The notes beneath the pieces were generated by a model that was given only the letters and a program-made list of their open reading frames with translations, made no database searches and was not told the origin of the DNA. From DATJGR01 sp963812255 (GTDB lineage Bacteria; Pseudomonadota; Gammaproteobacteria; Pseudomonadales; Azotimanducaceae), in the NCBI GenBank assembly GCA_963812255.1, contig CAWEUM010000005.1, positions 806,001 to 870,000 on the forward strand: a DNA stretch of 64,000 bases. Reading direction: 5' to 3'. The translations under genes and the position numbers were made by a program. This document shows, in pieces, positions 16,776-25,490 of the stretch (positions within the stretch are counted from its first letter, which is position 1; every line of letters starts with the position of its first letter).

Positions 16776-17861
16776 TTATCCGGCCTTCGCCAACGCCGCG
16801 CTCTTGGATGCAATCACGCTCATCAAATCGTTCCACGATGCGACGAACGCGCTCGCACCTTCATCCTGCAGCCGCGCCCCGAGCGCCGCGACGTCTACAC
16901 CTGCCTCAACATGCGCTGCCACCACCGCCTCGCAGTCGCCGCCATCGGCCGGGAGCGTTTGCCCAACGTCGCCATGGTCGGCAAACGCCTTCAGCGTAGC
17001 CTCCGGAATGGTGTTGACCGTCAACGGTGCTGCGAGGGCTTCGACGTACAGCACATCGGAAGCCTGCGGATCTTTCGTGCCGGTACTCGCGAATAGCAGC
17101 CGCTGCGGCCGGCCGCCGGCATTCATCACGCGTTGATATCGCGGCGACGCGACCAGTTCACAATACGCCTTGTAACAACGCTGACCCGTCGCGATGCCGA
17201 GCGTGTTGCGAAGTCGCGCCGGTACCTTATCGATCACCGCCACATCCCAGCGGCTGATGAAAATCGATGCGACGGAGCCGACGTCGGCATTCAAACCCGC
17301 GGCGATGCGCCGTTCGATGCCGCGCAGGTACGCATTTGCCGCCGCAACGTATTGCTCACAGGAGAACAGCAACGTGACGTTCACCGGCACCCCGGCGAAC
17401 GTCGCTTCTTCGATTGCGCCAAGGCCTTCCGCGGTGCCGGGGATCTTGATCAACAGATTGCGGCGAGCCGCGCGCACATGCAGCGCCTTGGCCACTGCAA
17501 TCGTCTCACGCGTGTCGTGCGCGAGCAGCGGAGACACCTCCAGCGATACCCAGCCATCCACGCCGCCGGTGCGTTCGTGAACCGGGCCGAACAGGTCGGC
17601 CGCGCGAGTCAGGTCTTCGATCGCGAGTCCGAAGAACAGTGCCTCGCCCGATTCGCCGGCGGCGTGCCTGGTCCGGATCGAGTGGTCGTATGCGGTGCCA
17701 TTCTTGATGGCGTGATCGAAGATCGTCGGGTTCGACGTAAGCCCGGACACCGACAGCTCATCGACGTAGCGCGCAAGCGTACCCGAGGTCAATAGATCGC
17801 GTGTGATGTTATCCAGCCAGAGACTCTGGCCTGCGTCGTGAAGTCGCTGAGTCGCTTTCAT
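16776..17861 (-). CDS. tal: Transaldolase
   Basis: Moves dihydroxyacetone units between sedoheptulose-7-P and glyceraldehyde-3-P. At 361 residues it is of the longer actinobacterial/cyanobacterial type. It starts QSLWLDNITRDLL, has LTSNPTIFDHAI, and carries the Schiff-base Lys in NLLIKIPGTAEGL. Later come VNVTLLFSCEQY and SRWDVAVIDK, and ASTGTKDPQASDVLYV near the end. It is the promoter-proximal gene of the ten-gene sugar operon; ppgK follows after 24 bases. Confidence 0.95.
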   Translation of the reverse strand: MKATQRLHDAGQSLWLDNITRDLLTSGTLARYVDELSVSGLTSNPTIFDHAIKNGTAYDHSIRTRHAAGESGEALFFGLAIEDLTRAADLFGPVHERTGGVDGWVSLEVSPLLAHDTRETIAVAKALHVRAARRNLLIKIPGTAEGLGAIEEATFAGVPVNVTLLFSCEQYVAAANAYLRGIERRIAAGLNADVGSVASIFISRWDVAVIDKVPARLRNTLGIATGQRCYKAYCELVASPRYQRVMNAGGRPQRLLFASTGTKDPQASDVLYVEALAAPLTVNTIPEATLKAFADHGDVGQTLPADGGDCEAVVAAHVEAGVDVAALGARLQDEGASAFVASWNDLMSVIASKSAALAKAG

Positions 17862-17942
17862 TTCGGGACCGAACTATTTGAGTTAGACAATTGGGACCAT
17901 CGCCAGTACCTGTTGTTCCGCATCCACCGAACGGTCAGCCGA

Positions 17943-17961
17943 AATAGAGTCTGACCCTATC
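17943..17961. repeat. Short palindromic GTCTGACCC-type element
   Basis: Immediately after the ligA stop, ATAGAGTCTGACCCTAT is an imperfect palindrome centred on GTCTGAC. It resembles the arms of the two longer GGGTCAG hairpins at 19992 and 58278, so it is probably a short relative of that family. Confidence 0.45.
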
Positions 17962-19980
17962 TCATGACAGATCGGCGAGGCGACGCATGAATGCGTCCTC
18001 GTCCATCACCGGGACGTTCAGTTCGACGGCGCGGTCCAACTTGCTGCCCGCGCCCGGCCCTGCCACAACCTGTGTCGTTTTTGCCGATACCGAAGCCGCC
18101 ACTTTGGCGCCGAGAGCCTGCAGGCGCGCCTTCGCCGCCTCGCGGGTCATCTGCTCGAGGGTACCCGTCAGCACCCACGTTTGCCCGACCAGCGGCGCCT
18201 GCTGTGCGGGCTGCTCGATCGGCCAGTGGACGCCGCGTTCCCGAAGATGCTTGATCACGGCCTGGTTATGCGGTTGCGCGAAAAATCTGCGAATTCGTTC
18301 GGCGACAACTGGCCCGACGTCGTCGACCCGCAGCAATTCCTCAACCGTCGCGCCCATCAGTGGATCAAGATCGCCGAAGTGGCGTGCAAGATTCAACGCC
18401 GTCGCTTCACCGACATCGCGAATGCCCAGCCCATAGACGAACCGCGGCAACGTCGTCGAACGGCTGGCGTCTATTGCCGCACGCAGATTTTCTGCGGACT
18501 TCGGGCCCATCCGGTCGAGCTCGGCGAGCTTCTCCACCGTAAGGTTGTATAGATCAGCGACGTGATCGACAAGTTTGCGTTCGACGAGTTGATCGACCAG
18601 CTTGTCCCCGAGGCCTTCAATATCGATCGCCAACCGTGATGCGAAGTGGCGGATCGCCTCCTTGCGCTGCGCCGCACAATCTAGCCCGCCTGTGCAACGC
18701 GCCACGGCTTCGTCGTCGGCGCGGAAGATCTCCGAACCGCATACCGGGCACCGTGTCGGAATTTCGATCGCGGATGCGTCGGCGGGGCGTTTCGACAGCA
18801 CGACCTTCATGACCTGCGGAATCACATCGCCGGCGCGATGCAGCAACACCGTATCGCCGATCATCAGCCCGAGCCGCTCGATCTCGTCCATGTTGTGCAA
18901 GGTCGCATTGCTGACCGTGACACCGCCAACGAATACCGGCTCGAGCCGCGCAACAGGCGTGATTGCGCCAGTCCGGCCGACCTGAAATTCGACGCCGAGC
19001 AAACGCGTCGTTGCCTCTTCGGCCGGATATTTGTAGGCAATCGCCCAGCGCGGCCTGCGGGTAACCGTGCCGAGCCGTTCCTGCAGCACCAGGTCGTTCA
19101 CTTTGAAGACGACGCCGTCGATTTCGTAAGGCAACCGCGTGCGCCGTTGCAGCAGATCCTCGGCGAAGTCGTAACACGCCTGTGCACCGCGCACCGTTCG
19201 CGAGAGTGGATTGATGCGTAATCCCCAGCCCTCTAGCGCAGAGAAAATCTCGGACTGGGAAGTCGGCTGCCAGTCTTCACCCAACAGCCCAACGCCGTAG
19301 CAGAACAGATTCAGGGGTCGGGACGCAGTCACGCGCGGATCCAATTGGCGCAGACTGCCGGCCGCGCCGTTTCGCGGGTTCACAAGCAATTTCTCACCAT
19401 GCGCCGCGGCGGCTTCGTTGAACGCATGGAAGCCCGCGATCGGGAGATAGATTTCGCCGCGCACTTCGAGCGTTGCCGGCACGCGCCGGCCGCGCAGTCG
19501 CAACGGCAGTGCCGCGATGGTGCGCACGTTGGCGGTGATGTCTTCACCGTTCGAACCGTCACCGCGCGTCGCGCCACGCACCAATGCGCCACGTTCGTAT
19601 AGCAGGCTCACCGCTACACCATCTATCTTCGGCTCGCACGAATAGTCGAGGGTGTCCGTCGTATCGAGGCGCGATCGGCATCGTTCATCCCACGCCAGCA
19701 ATTCATCGAAGGTGGTGCATTTGTCGAGCGAACGCATCGGCAGGCGATGCGTGACACTACCGAATGCGGACTGGGGTTGCGCACCAACGCGTTGCGTCGG
19801 CGACTCGGCGGTGATCAGGTCCGGGTGGTCGGCCTCGAGCGCACGCAGCCGATCGAACATGCGGTCGTAATCGGCGTCGGAGACTTCCGGGTCATCGAGC
19901 ACATGGTAGCGGTAGTTGTGATGGTCAATCGCTGCACGCAGTGAATCAATTTCATCGCGTACTTTGCGAGTTGCTTTCAA
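17962..19980 (-). CDS. ligA: NAD-dependent DNA ligase
   Basis: Seals nicks during replication and repair with NAD. The 672-residue protein has all LigA domains: Ia helices with NYRYHVLDDPEVSDADYD, the adenylation domain with Lys in SCEPKIDGVAVS, and the OB fold. The zinc finger follows with CPVCG and later CTGGLDC, then helix-hairpin-helix repeats with GLGIRDVGEATA and a C-terminal BRCT domain starting GQTWVLTGTLEQ. The start appears to be a TTG at 19980, since no ATG lies near the family N-terminus. It follows zipA and smc, a gammaproteobacterial arrangement. Confidence 0.96.
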   Translation of the reverse strand: MKATRKVRDEIDSLRAAIDHHNYRYHVLDDPEVSDADYDRMFDRLRALEADHPDLITAESPTQRVGAQPQSAFGSVTHRLPMRSLDKCTTFDELLAWDERCRSRLDTTDTLDYSCEPKIDGVAVSLLYERGALVRGATRGDGSNGEDITANVRTIAALPLRLRGRRVPATLEVRGEIYLPIAGFHAFNEAAAAHGEKLLVNPRNGAAGSLRQLDPRVTASRPLNLFCYGVGLLGEDWQPTSQSEIFSALEGWGLRINPLSRTVRGAQACYDFAEDLLQRRTRLPYEIDGVVFKVNDLVLQERLGTVTRRPRWAIAYKYPAEEATTRLLGVEFQVGRTGAITPVARLEPVFVGGVTVSNATLHNMDEIERLGLMIGDTVLLHRAGDVIPQVMKVVLSKRPADASAIEIPTRCPVCGSEIFRADDEAVARCTGGLDCAAQRKEAIRHFASRLAIDIEGLGDKLVDQLVERKLVDHVADLYNLTVEKLAELDRMGPKSAENLRAAIDASRSTTLPRFVYGLGIRDVGEATALNLARHFGDLDPLMGATVEELLRVDDVGPVVAERIRRFFAQPHNQAVIKHLRERGVHWPIEQPAQQAPLVGQTWVLTGTLEQMTREAAKARLQALGAKVAASVSAKTTQVVAGPGAGSKLDRAVELNVPVMDEDAFMRRLADLS

Positions 19981-19991
19981 CGATGCATCGC

Positions 19992-20049
19992 AAGAAAGGG
20001 TTCAGACTGCATTTTGCTGGAACAAAAGGCACTCTGACCCCCTTTCTTC
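19992..20049. repeat. Palindromic intergenic element (GGGTCAG hairpin family)
   Basis: A 58-base imperfect inverted repeat between zipA and ligA. The left arm GAAAGGGTTCAGACTGC pairs with the right arm GCACTCTGACCCCCTTTC, and ATTTTGCTGG/AACAAAAG lies between. The same arm sequence, GGGGTCAG with flanking AAAGG, recurs at 58278. It fills nearly the whole spacer and could form a hairpin in the zipA-ligA transcript. Confidence 0.6.
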
Positions 20050-20059
20050 CTCCATCTCA

Positions 20060-20962
20060 TCAAGCCCGTTGCGACATCCGCTTGCGCGAAAAATCTTCGA
20101 TCCGCGAGCGGCAGTGTTGAATCGTCTGGCTGGTCATCACAGACAACTGCTCGTCTTTCAGATCGGCGCCCAACGATGCAGCAACGTCGCGAGTGACCGC
20201 AAGCATGTCTTCGAACACCTCGAGCGGTTGGTCCGGACCCGGCATTCGCATGAAAAAACTGACGCCGGGCGTCTGAAATGTATTGATCGCCGAGAGATCG
20301 AACGTACCCGGCTCGACCGCACTCGCAACGCTGAACTGCACTTCCTTCGACTCGGGTTGGATGCGGTGGAAGATGTTCATGTCGCCGAATTTCAACCCGT
20401 TCCGCAGGAATGCCTCCAACAAGTCGGATCCGCCGAACTTGGCGCCATTCCGCGCCAGCACATTGATGACGAGGACCTCGGCTGGCGATGTCGCGGCCAC
20501 TTCCGGTGCGTGCGATTCGCCGCTGCGCATCGCCGGCTGCTGCGCCGCGCGGAAACTTGCGCGAATTGCTTCGCGAACGTCTTCGCGAACGTCTTCGCGA
20601 GCACGGGTGCGCTCCGGAATGATGGCGCGTGACGGCGGCTCCCCGCGCGGCAAGGTGTTGCGGCTTGGCACGATCGCTTTGCCACGCTTCGACTTCACAT
20701 CGGCGACGAGATCCGGCGCCGGGTTCGGCTCCAGATCGAACGGAAACTGCTCACGCGGCTCGATTCGGCGCACCCGCGCGCCGCCGTTGGGCAACTCCGC
20801 ACGCAGTAGATCGAGCGGATCGACCTCATCCCGCGGGATGTTGGGATCGATGTCCATGCGCAATGTGTGGTGACGGCTTCGCCAGGCGAGCCAGAAGCCG
20901 TGTCCAATGACGGCAACCAACAGCACGCCACCGCCGATCAGTATCCAGTCCTTAATGTCCAT
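20060..20962 (-). CDS. zipA: Cell division protein ZipA
   Basis: Inner-membrane protein that tethers FtsZ to the membrane. The 300-residue protein has the typical layout: an N-terminal membrane helix beginning MDIKDWILIGGGVLLVAVI, a charged Pro/Arg-rich linker, and the C-terminal FtsZ-binding domain from about residue 165 with VLVINVLARNGAKFGGSDL and MNIFHRIQP. The ATG at 20962 has GAGGGGG 5 bases upstream; an in-frame ATG 27 bases earlier lacks a site. The linker holds a repeated REDVREDVRE. It lies between smc and ligA. Confidence 0.94.
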   Translation of the reverse strand: MDIKDWILIGGGVLLVAVIGHGFWLAWRSRHHTLRMDIDPNIPRDEVDPLDLLRAELPNGGARVRRIEPREQFPFDLEPNPAPDLVADVKSKRGKAIVPSRNTLPRGEPPSRAIIPERTRAREDVREDVREAIRASFRAAQQPAMRSGESHAPEVAATSPAEVLVINVLARNGAKFGGSDLLEAFLRNGLKFGDMNIFHRIQPESKEVQFSVASAVEPGTFDLSAINTFQTPGVSFFMRMPGPDQPLEVFEDMLAVTRDVAASLGADLKDEQLSVMTSQTIQHCRSRIEDFSRKRMSQRA

Positions 20963-21019
20963 CGACGCCCCCTCGTGCGCATCGTCCATGATTGCATTCG
21001 GCGCACTACACTCACTGCA

Positions 21020-24000
21020 TCAAACCGCGGCCATCTGGGCCGCCTCCTCGACGTCCACCGATACCAGCCGCGATACGCCCGGTTCGTTCATCGTCACGCC
21101 CATCAGATGATCCGCCATCTCCATCGTCAGCTTGTTGTGGGTGATGACGATGAATTGTACGCCTTCTGACATTTCGCGAATCAGGCTCGCGAAGCGAACC
21201 ACGTTCGAATCATCCAATGGCGCATCGACTTCGTCGAGCAGGCACACCGGGCTCGGATTCAGCTGGAAAATCGAGAAAATCAACGCGATCGCGGTCATCG
21301 CTTTCTCGCCGCCGGACAGTAGATGGATACTTGCGTTACGCTTGCCGGGCGGTCGTGCCATCAACGTGACCCCGGTATCGAGCAGATCTTCGCCTGTCAA
21401 CTCGAGATAGGCGTGGCCGCCGCCGAACACCTTTGCGAACCGCTCGCCGAGACCGCTGTTGACCGCATCGAACGTCTCTTTGAATCTCGAGCGGGTTTCG
21501 CGATCGATGCGTCGGATTGCGTTACCGAGCGTTTCCAGCGCTTCGGTCAGATCACCGTGCTGTTGATCGAGGTATTGCTTGCGTTCTGCCGACGCTTCGA
21601 ACTCCTCGATTGCCGCGAGGTTGATCGGGCCGAGCCGCTGAATGCGATTGGCAATCTTCTCGAGCCGTTCTGACCACGCTTCTTCGGTGGCCTCCGCCGA
21701 CAGCGTGTCGCGGACCGCCGCAAGCACGAGCCCTGTCGCTTCGAGCTGTTCGACGAGGCTGGCGCGCTTTACGTGCAGACCCTGCCGGTCGACACGCGCG
21801 GTTTCCAGCGCCGTACGGACGCCATCTACCGCTTCGGCGTGCTCGCCGCGCTTCGCTTCGAGTTCGCGCACCTGCAGTTCGGCGGTCTCGAGGGCGCGCC
21901 GGACATCGGTCAGGGCATGCTCGACGGCGAGCCGCTCGGCGAGTTTGCCATCGAGTTCGCCGCGTAGATTCGGCAACGGCGCCTGGCTCGATTCGACTCC
22001 CGCGGTCAGCTCGCCGTGGCGGTCTGACAGTTCCTGCTGTTGTCGCAGCAGCCGCTGACGCGCCGTTTCAGTCGCCTCCAGGCGTGACGCGAGCGTCTGT
22101 CTTTCACCATTGAGCGCGTGAAATCGGTCGCGGTCCGCACGGGCACGCTGGCGCGCCTCGTCGACCGCGCGCATGTTCGTCTCGCGTGCGTTCGTCAACG
22201 CCTCGCGATCGCCTTCGAGGCCTTGCCGTGCGCGTTCCGCCTGTGCCAGCTTGTCGCGCGCAAGCTGCAATCTGTCCGCTTCGTGAACCGCCTGCTGCTG
22301 GGTCTCGGCGGCTTCCCGGCTGAGCCGTTCGCGGCGCGCGTCGGCCTCTTCGAGACGCACGCGATGCACACCGTGGTCGGTGCGAAGCTGCCCCAACGTC
22401 TGTGACAGACCATTGATCGTGCCGTGCAGTTCGTGGCGTCGCTGATCGAGACTCTCGACGCGCGCGCGTCCATCACCAACGCGCCCCTGTAGCTCCGTCA
22501 GATTGAGCTCCGCCTGCTCGACCCGTTCTCTCAGCACGTCGAGCGAACGCGCTCGCTCGATGATGCCGTGGCCGATGTCTGCACCACGATCGAGACGCAA
22601 CCAGTCGGCCCCCAACCAGATCCCGTCACGGGTGATGATGCTCTCTGCTGGCGCCAAAGCGGTACGATGCGCCAGCGCATCCGCCAGCGACGGCGCTGCG
22701 TACACGCCGTGCAACAGCGAACCGAGGTGCTGGGTCGAGGTCACGTACCCCGCCAGCAGCGGCAGGTCGCGTGTTGCCGGGGCGACGGCGCCGCCTTCGA
22801 ACAGCGTGACGAGGCCGTGCTCGAGGTGCGTCAGATGCTGCGCGAAATCAGCAATCGATTCGACACGCACCGCCTGTAGGCGGTCGCCCAACACCGCCTC
22901 GACGGCGCGCTCCCAACCCGCCACCACCGATAGACCTTCTCCGACACGCGGCGCATCGGTCAGCGCCTGGCTTCGAAGCCAATCGTCCGCCGCGCCATCG
23001 GTGCGGCCCAATGCGGCGCGCTGCACCGCTTCGAGCGATGCAAGGTCATGCCGCAGGTGTTGCACGTCGCTGCGCGCTTCCTCCAGCACCTGCTCGCGGA
23101 TGACGAGATCCTCGCGCGATGCACCGAGCTCCGCCAGACAGTGTTCCATGTCGAGCTCGGCGGCATTCAGCGCGGCGGTCTCGGCTTCGATGCCCGCGGC
23201 AAGGTCGCCAATGTCATCCGACGCATCGCCCGCAACGATGATGTTGCGTGCTTCGTCTTCGAGTTGTGCCGCACGCACACGTAACCGCTGCAGCACTTGC
23301 TCGAGATGTTCGATGCGCGACGCCTCCACATCCGACTCCCGCTGATTCGCGGCGGCGCGTTCGTTGAAGGCCTCCCAACTCGTCTGCCACGCATTGAGGC
23401 TCGCCTCGGCGGCTTCCAGAGCAGCGCTGGACGTCGCGTCTTCGGCGCGGGCCGTTTCGACCTTCGGTCCGGCTTCTGCCAGCGCGGAGCGCAATGTGAG
23501 GATCTGCTCCTCGTCCATCGCCAGCTGACGCTCAGTTTCCCCGCGCCGCTGCGACACCGAGTCGAGATCGAGTTCGAGTTGCTGCACGCGTTGCTGGTTG
23601 TAGCTGATCGCCTCCTCGATGCGCGCAATGTCGGCGCCGAGCTGGTAATAGCGGCCTTGAACGCGGTTGAATTCGTCGCTGTGCTGGTTGTGCTGCGAGC
23701 GACCTTTTTCGATTTCGCTGTCCAGCGCCCGTTGGCCCGCAATTGCGCGCTCCAGCGCGACTTCCAGGGATCGGATCTCCGCCTCGCGTGCCTGGAGTGC
23801 CGCTTCCAGCGAGACCAGCCGCAGCGCATGCAATTCCGCCGTGACCGTACGCTCGGTTTGTTTCAGTTCGCGATACCGTTCGGCGGCGCGTGCCTGACGC
23901 TGCAGGTGATCCAGTTGCCGTCCGAGTTCGTCGCGAACGTCGTTCAGGCGGTCGAGATTTTCTTCGGTGTGGCGGATCCGGGTTTCGGTCTCGCGCCGGC

Positions 24001-24526
24001 GTTCCTTGTATTTCGAGATACCTGCGGCTTCTTCCAAGTAGATGCGGAGGTCTTCAGGTTTTGCCTCGATCAGCTGGCTGATCATGCCCTGTTCGATGAT
24101 CGAGTAGCTGCGAGGCCCAAAACCGGTACCGAGGAAGATATCCATGATGTCGCGACGCCGGCACTTGGTGCCGTTGAGGAAGTAGCCGGATTGCGAATCG
24201 CGCGTCACCTGACGGCGGATCGCGATCTCAGTGTACTGCGCGTATTCCCCGCCGATGCGGCCGTCGGAGTTGTCGAACGTCAGCTCGATGCTGGCAAGCG
24301 CCGTCGGTTTTCGCGTGGTCGAACCGTTGAATATGACGTCTGTCAGCGCTTCGCCACGCAGTTGCCGCGCCGAGCTTTCGCCCATCACCCAGCGCACTGC
24401 GTCGATGATGTTCGATTTGCCACACCCGTTGGGTCCGACGATTGCGCAGCGATTTCCGGGGAAACTGACCGTTGTCGGATCTACGAACGACTTGAAGCCG
24501 GCCAGCTTGATTTGCTTGAGTCGCAT
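21020..24526 (-). CDS. smc: Chromosome segregation protein SMC
   Basis: ATPase of the condensin complex. The 1168-residue protein has the N-terminal Walker A GPNGCGKSNIIDAVRW, long coiled coils broken by a hinge around residues 520-650 (LGDRLQAVRVESIADF region), the C-terminal signature LLSGGEKAMTAIAL, and Walker B SPVCLLDEVDAPLDDSN. The ATG at 24526 gives the canonical MRLKQIKLAGFKSFVDP start. Partners ScpA and ScpB are not in the window. Its presence indicates a lineage that uses SMC rather than MukBEF. Confidence 0.97.
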   Translation of the reverse strand: MRLKQIKLAGFKSFVDPTTVSFPGNRCAIVGPNGCGKSNIIDAVRWVMGESSARQLRGEALTDVIFNGSTTRKPTALASIELTFDNSDGRIGGEYAQYTEIAIRRQVTRDSQSGYFLNGTKCRRRDIMDIFLGTGFGPRSYSIIEQGMISQLIEAKPEDLRIYLEEAAGISKYKERRRETETRIRHTEENLDRLNDVRDELGRQLDHLQRQARAAERYRELKQTERTVTAELHALRLVSLEAALQAREAEIRSLEVALERAIAGQRALDSEIEKGRSQHNQHSDEFNRVQGRYYQLGADIARIEEAISYNQQRVQQLELDLDSVSQRRGETERQLAMDEEQILTLRSALAEAGPKVETARAEDATSSAALEAAEASLNAWQTSWEAFNERAAANQRESDVEASRIEHLEQVLQRLRVRAAQLEDEARNIIVAGDASDDIGDLAAGIEAETAALNAAELDMEHCLAELGASREDLVIREQVLEEARSDVQHLRHDLASLEAVQRAALGRTDGAADDWLRSQALTDAPRVGEGLSVVAGWERAVEAVLGDRLQAVRVESIADFAQHLTHLEHGLVTLFEGGAVAPATRDLPLLAGYVTSTQHLGSLLHGVYAAPSLADALAHRTALAPAESIITRDGIWLGADWLRLDRGADIGHGIIERARSLDVLRERVEQAELNLTELQGRVGDGRARVESLDQRRHELHGTINGLSQTLGQLRTDHGVHRVRLEEADARRERLSREAAETQQQAVHEADRLQLARDKLAQAERARQGLEGDREALTNARETNMRAVDEARQRARADRDRFHALNGERQTLASRLEATETARQRLLRQQQELSDRHGELTAGVESSQAPLPNLRGELDGKLAERLAVEHALTDVRRALETAELQVRELEAKRGEHAEAVDGVRTALETARVDRQGLHVKRASLVEQLEATGLVLAAVRDTLSAEATEEAWSERLEKIANRIQRLGPINLAAIEEFEASAERKQYLDQQHGDLTEALETLGNAIRRIDRETRSRFKETFDAVNSGLGERFAKVFGGGHAYLELTGEDLLDTGVTLMARPPGKRNASIHLLSGGEKAMTAIALIFSIFQLNPSPVCLLDEVDAPLDDSNVVRFASLIREMSEGVQFIVITHNKLTMEMADHLMGVTMNEPGVSRLVSVDVEEAAQMAAV

Positions 24527-24715
24527 CGACTGCTGCGTGTATTTTCCGAAAGCGGCGGTGCGAACCGCGGCGCGTGATGTAACGAAGCGCGCGATCGCCC
24601 CACCGACGATTTGCTGCGCAACCACGGCCCGAGCCTTGGGCCGGGCGTAGTGTATAGAAATTGTATTCCGATCACTATGCGCGACCGGAAATTACTGCTT
24701 CCGACGCGGGAGTTA

Positions 24716-25384
24716 TCAGTGCACGGCCGCGTCGAGCGCGAGCGTCGCTTCACGGCGAAAGTGCGCGCGTACCAGTTCGCCGAGCCGGGTGCGGTCGTTG
24801 GCGACAACCGCATCGAGTATCGCGCGTGCGCAGCGCGCGACGTCCCGCGCATCGAAGTGCGCGTGGGCAGCGGCCCGGCGTGAAACGCGTTGCATCGCTG
24901 GTGTCAGATCGGAAAGTTCGGAGCTCAGATACGAATTGCCGGCAACCGCCAGGCCCGCATGGAAGAATTTCAGTTTGGCCGCGATCAACTCATCGACCGA
25001 TTCGGGCGCGAGACTCGCCGACATCTTGGCGATCTCGCATCGAAACCCTTCCAGAACGTGACCGCGGCCGTTGCTCGTGCCCCGCGCGGCGACGCGCGCG
25101 AGCACCATCAGACACAACTCACCGTAAAACTCCGTCAGATCCGCAATGCGCACCGGTTCGAGCCCGCTGACCACCGCGCCGCGGCGCGGAATGATGTCGA
25201 TCAGATGACGACCCTCGACGATCAGCAGCGCCTCGCGAACCGAGCCGCGCGAAACACCCAGATCTTTCGCCACCCGGAGTTCCTGAATTCGCTCGAGCGG
25301 CGCGAGCCGCCCCGTAATGATCTGATCACTCAAGTGGTTGGCAATCTGTTCGGTGAGACTCGCAGCTGGTTTGAATGACATCAT
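24716..25384 (-). CDS. GntR/FadR-family transcriptional regulator
   Basis: A 222-residue regulator with an N-terminal winged helix (SLTEQIANHLSDQIITG, then RIQELRVAKDLGVSRGSVREALLIVEG) and an all-helical FadR-type (FCD) C-terminal domain. The ligand is unknown; the FCD domain usually binds carboxylates. ATGATG at 25384 and 25381 are both possible starts. A perfect palindrome GAACCG-TTGA-CGGTTC lies 26 bases upstream, a plausible self-regulation site. It follows ccmI by 106 bases on the same strand but has no obvious link to cytochrome c assembly. Confidence 0.88.
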   Translation of the reverse strand: MMSFKPAASLTEQIANHLSDQIITGRLAPLERIQELRVAKDLGVSRGSVREALLIVEGRHLIDIIPRRGAVVSGLEPVRIADLTEFYGELCLMVLARVAARGTSNGRGHVLEGFRCEIAKMSASLAPESVDELIAAKLKFFHAGLAVAGNSYLSSELSDLTPAMQRVSRRAAAHAHFDARDVARCARAILDAVVANDRTRLGELVRAHFRREATLALDAAVH

Positions 25385-25409
25385 CGTGCCGTCGCAGTGG
25401 ACCCTGGTT

Positions 25410-25425
25410 GAACCGTTGACGGTTC
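25410..25425. promoter_or_regulatory. Palindrome upstream of the GntR-family gene
   Basis: GAACCG at 25410-25415 and CGGTTC at 25420-25425 flank TTGA, a 16-base perfect dyad. Its place 26 bases before the regulator start suggests an operator for autoregulation. No clear -10/-35 pair was found beside it. Confidence 0.4.
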
Positions 25426-25490
25426 GACAGCGCGACGGCGAATTTGTTTCGTGAGCCGGACAATCGATCACGCGGTCAGCCGGCAATCGA

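Noticed and set aside
23297..24577. Plus-strand open frame of 426 codons opposite smc
   Set aside because: Antisense of a complete SMC with all motifs; composition is that of a shadow frame with no signal of its own.
24626..24642. GGCCC/GGGCC stem upstream of smc
   Set aside because: A five-base GC stem is expected by chance here and has no T run.
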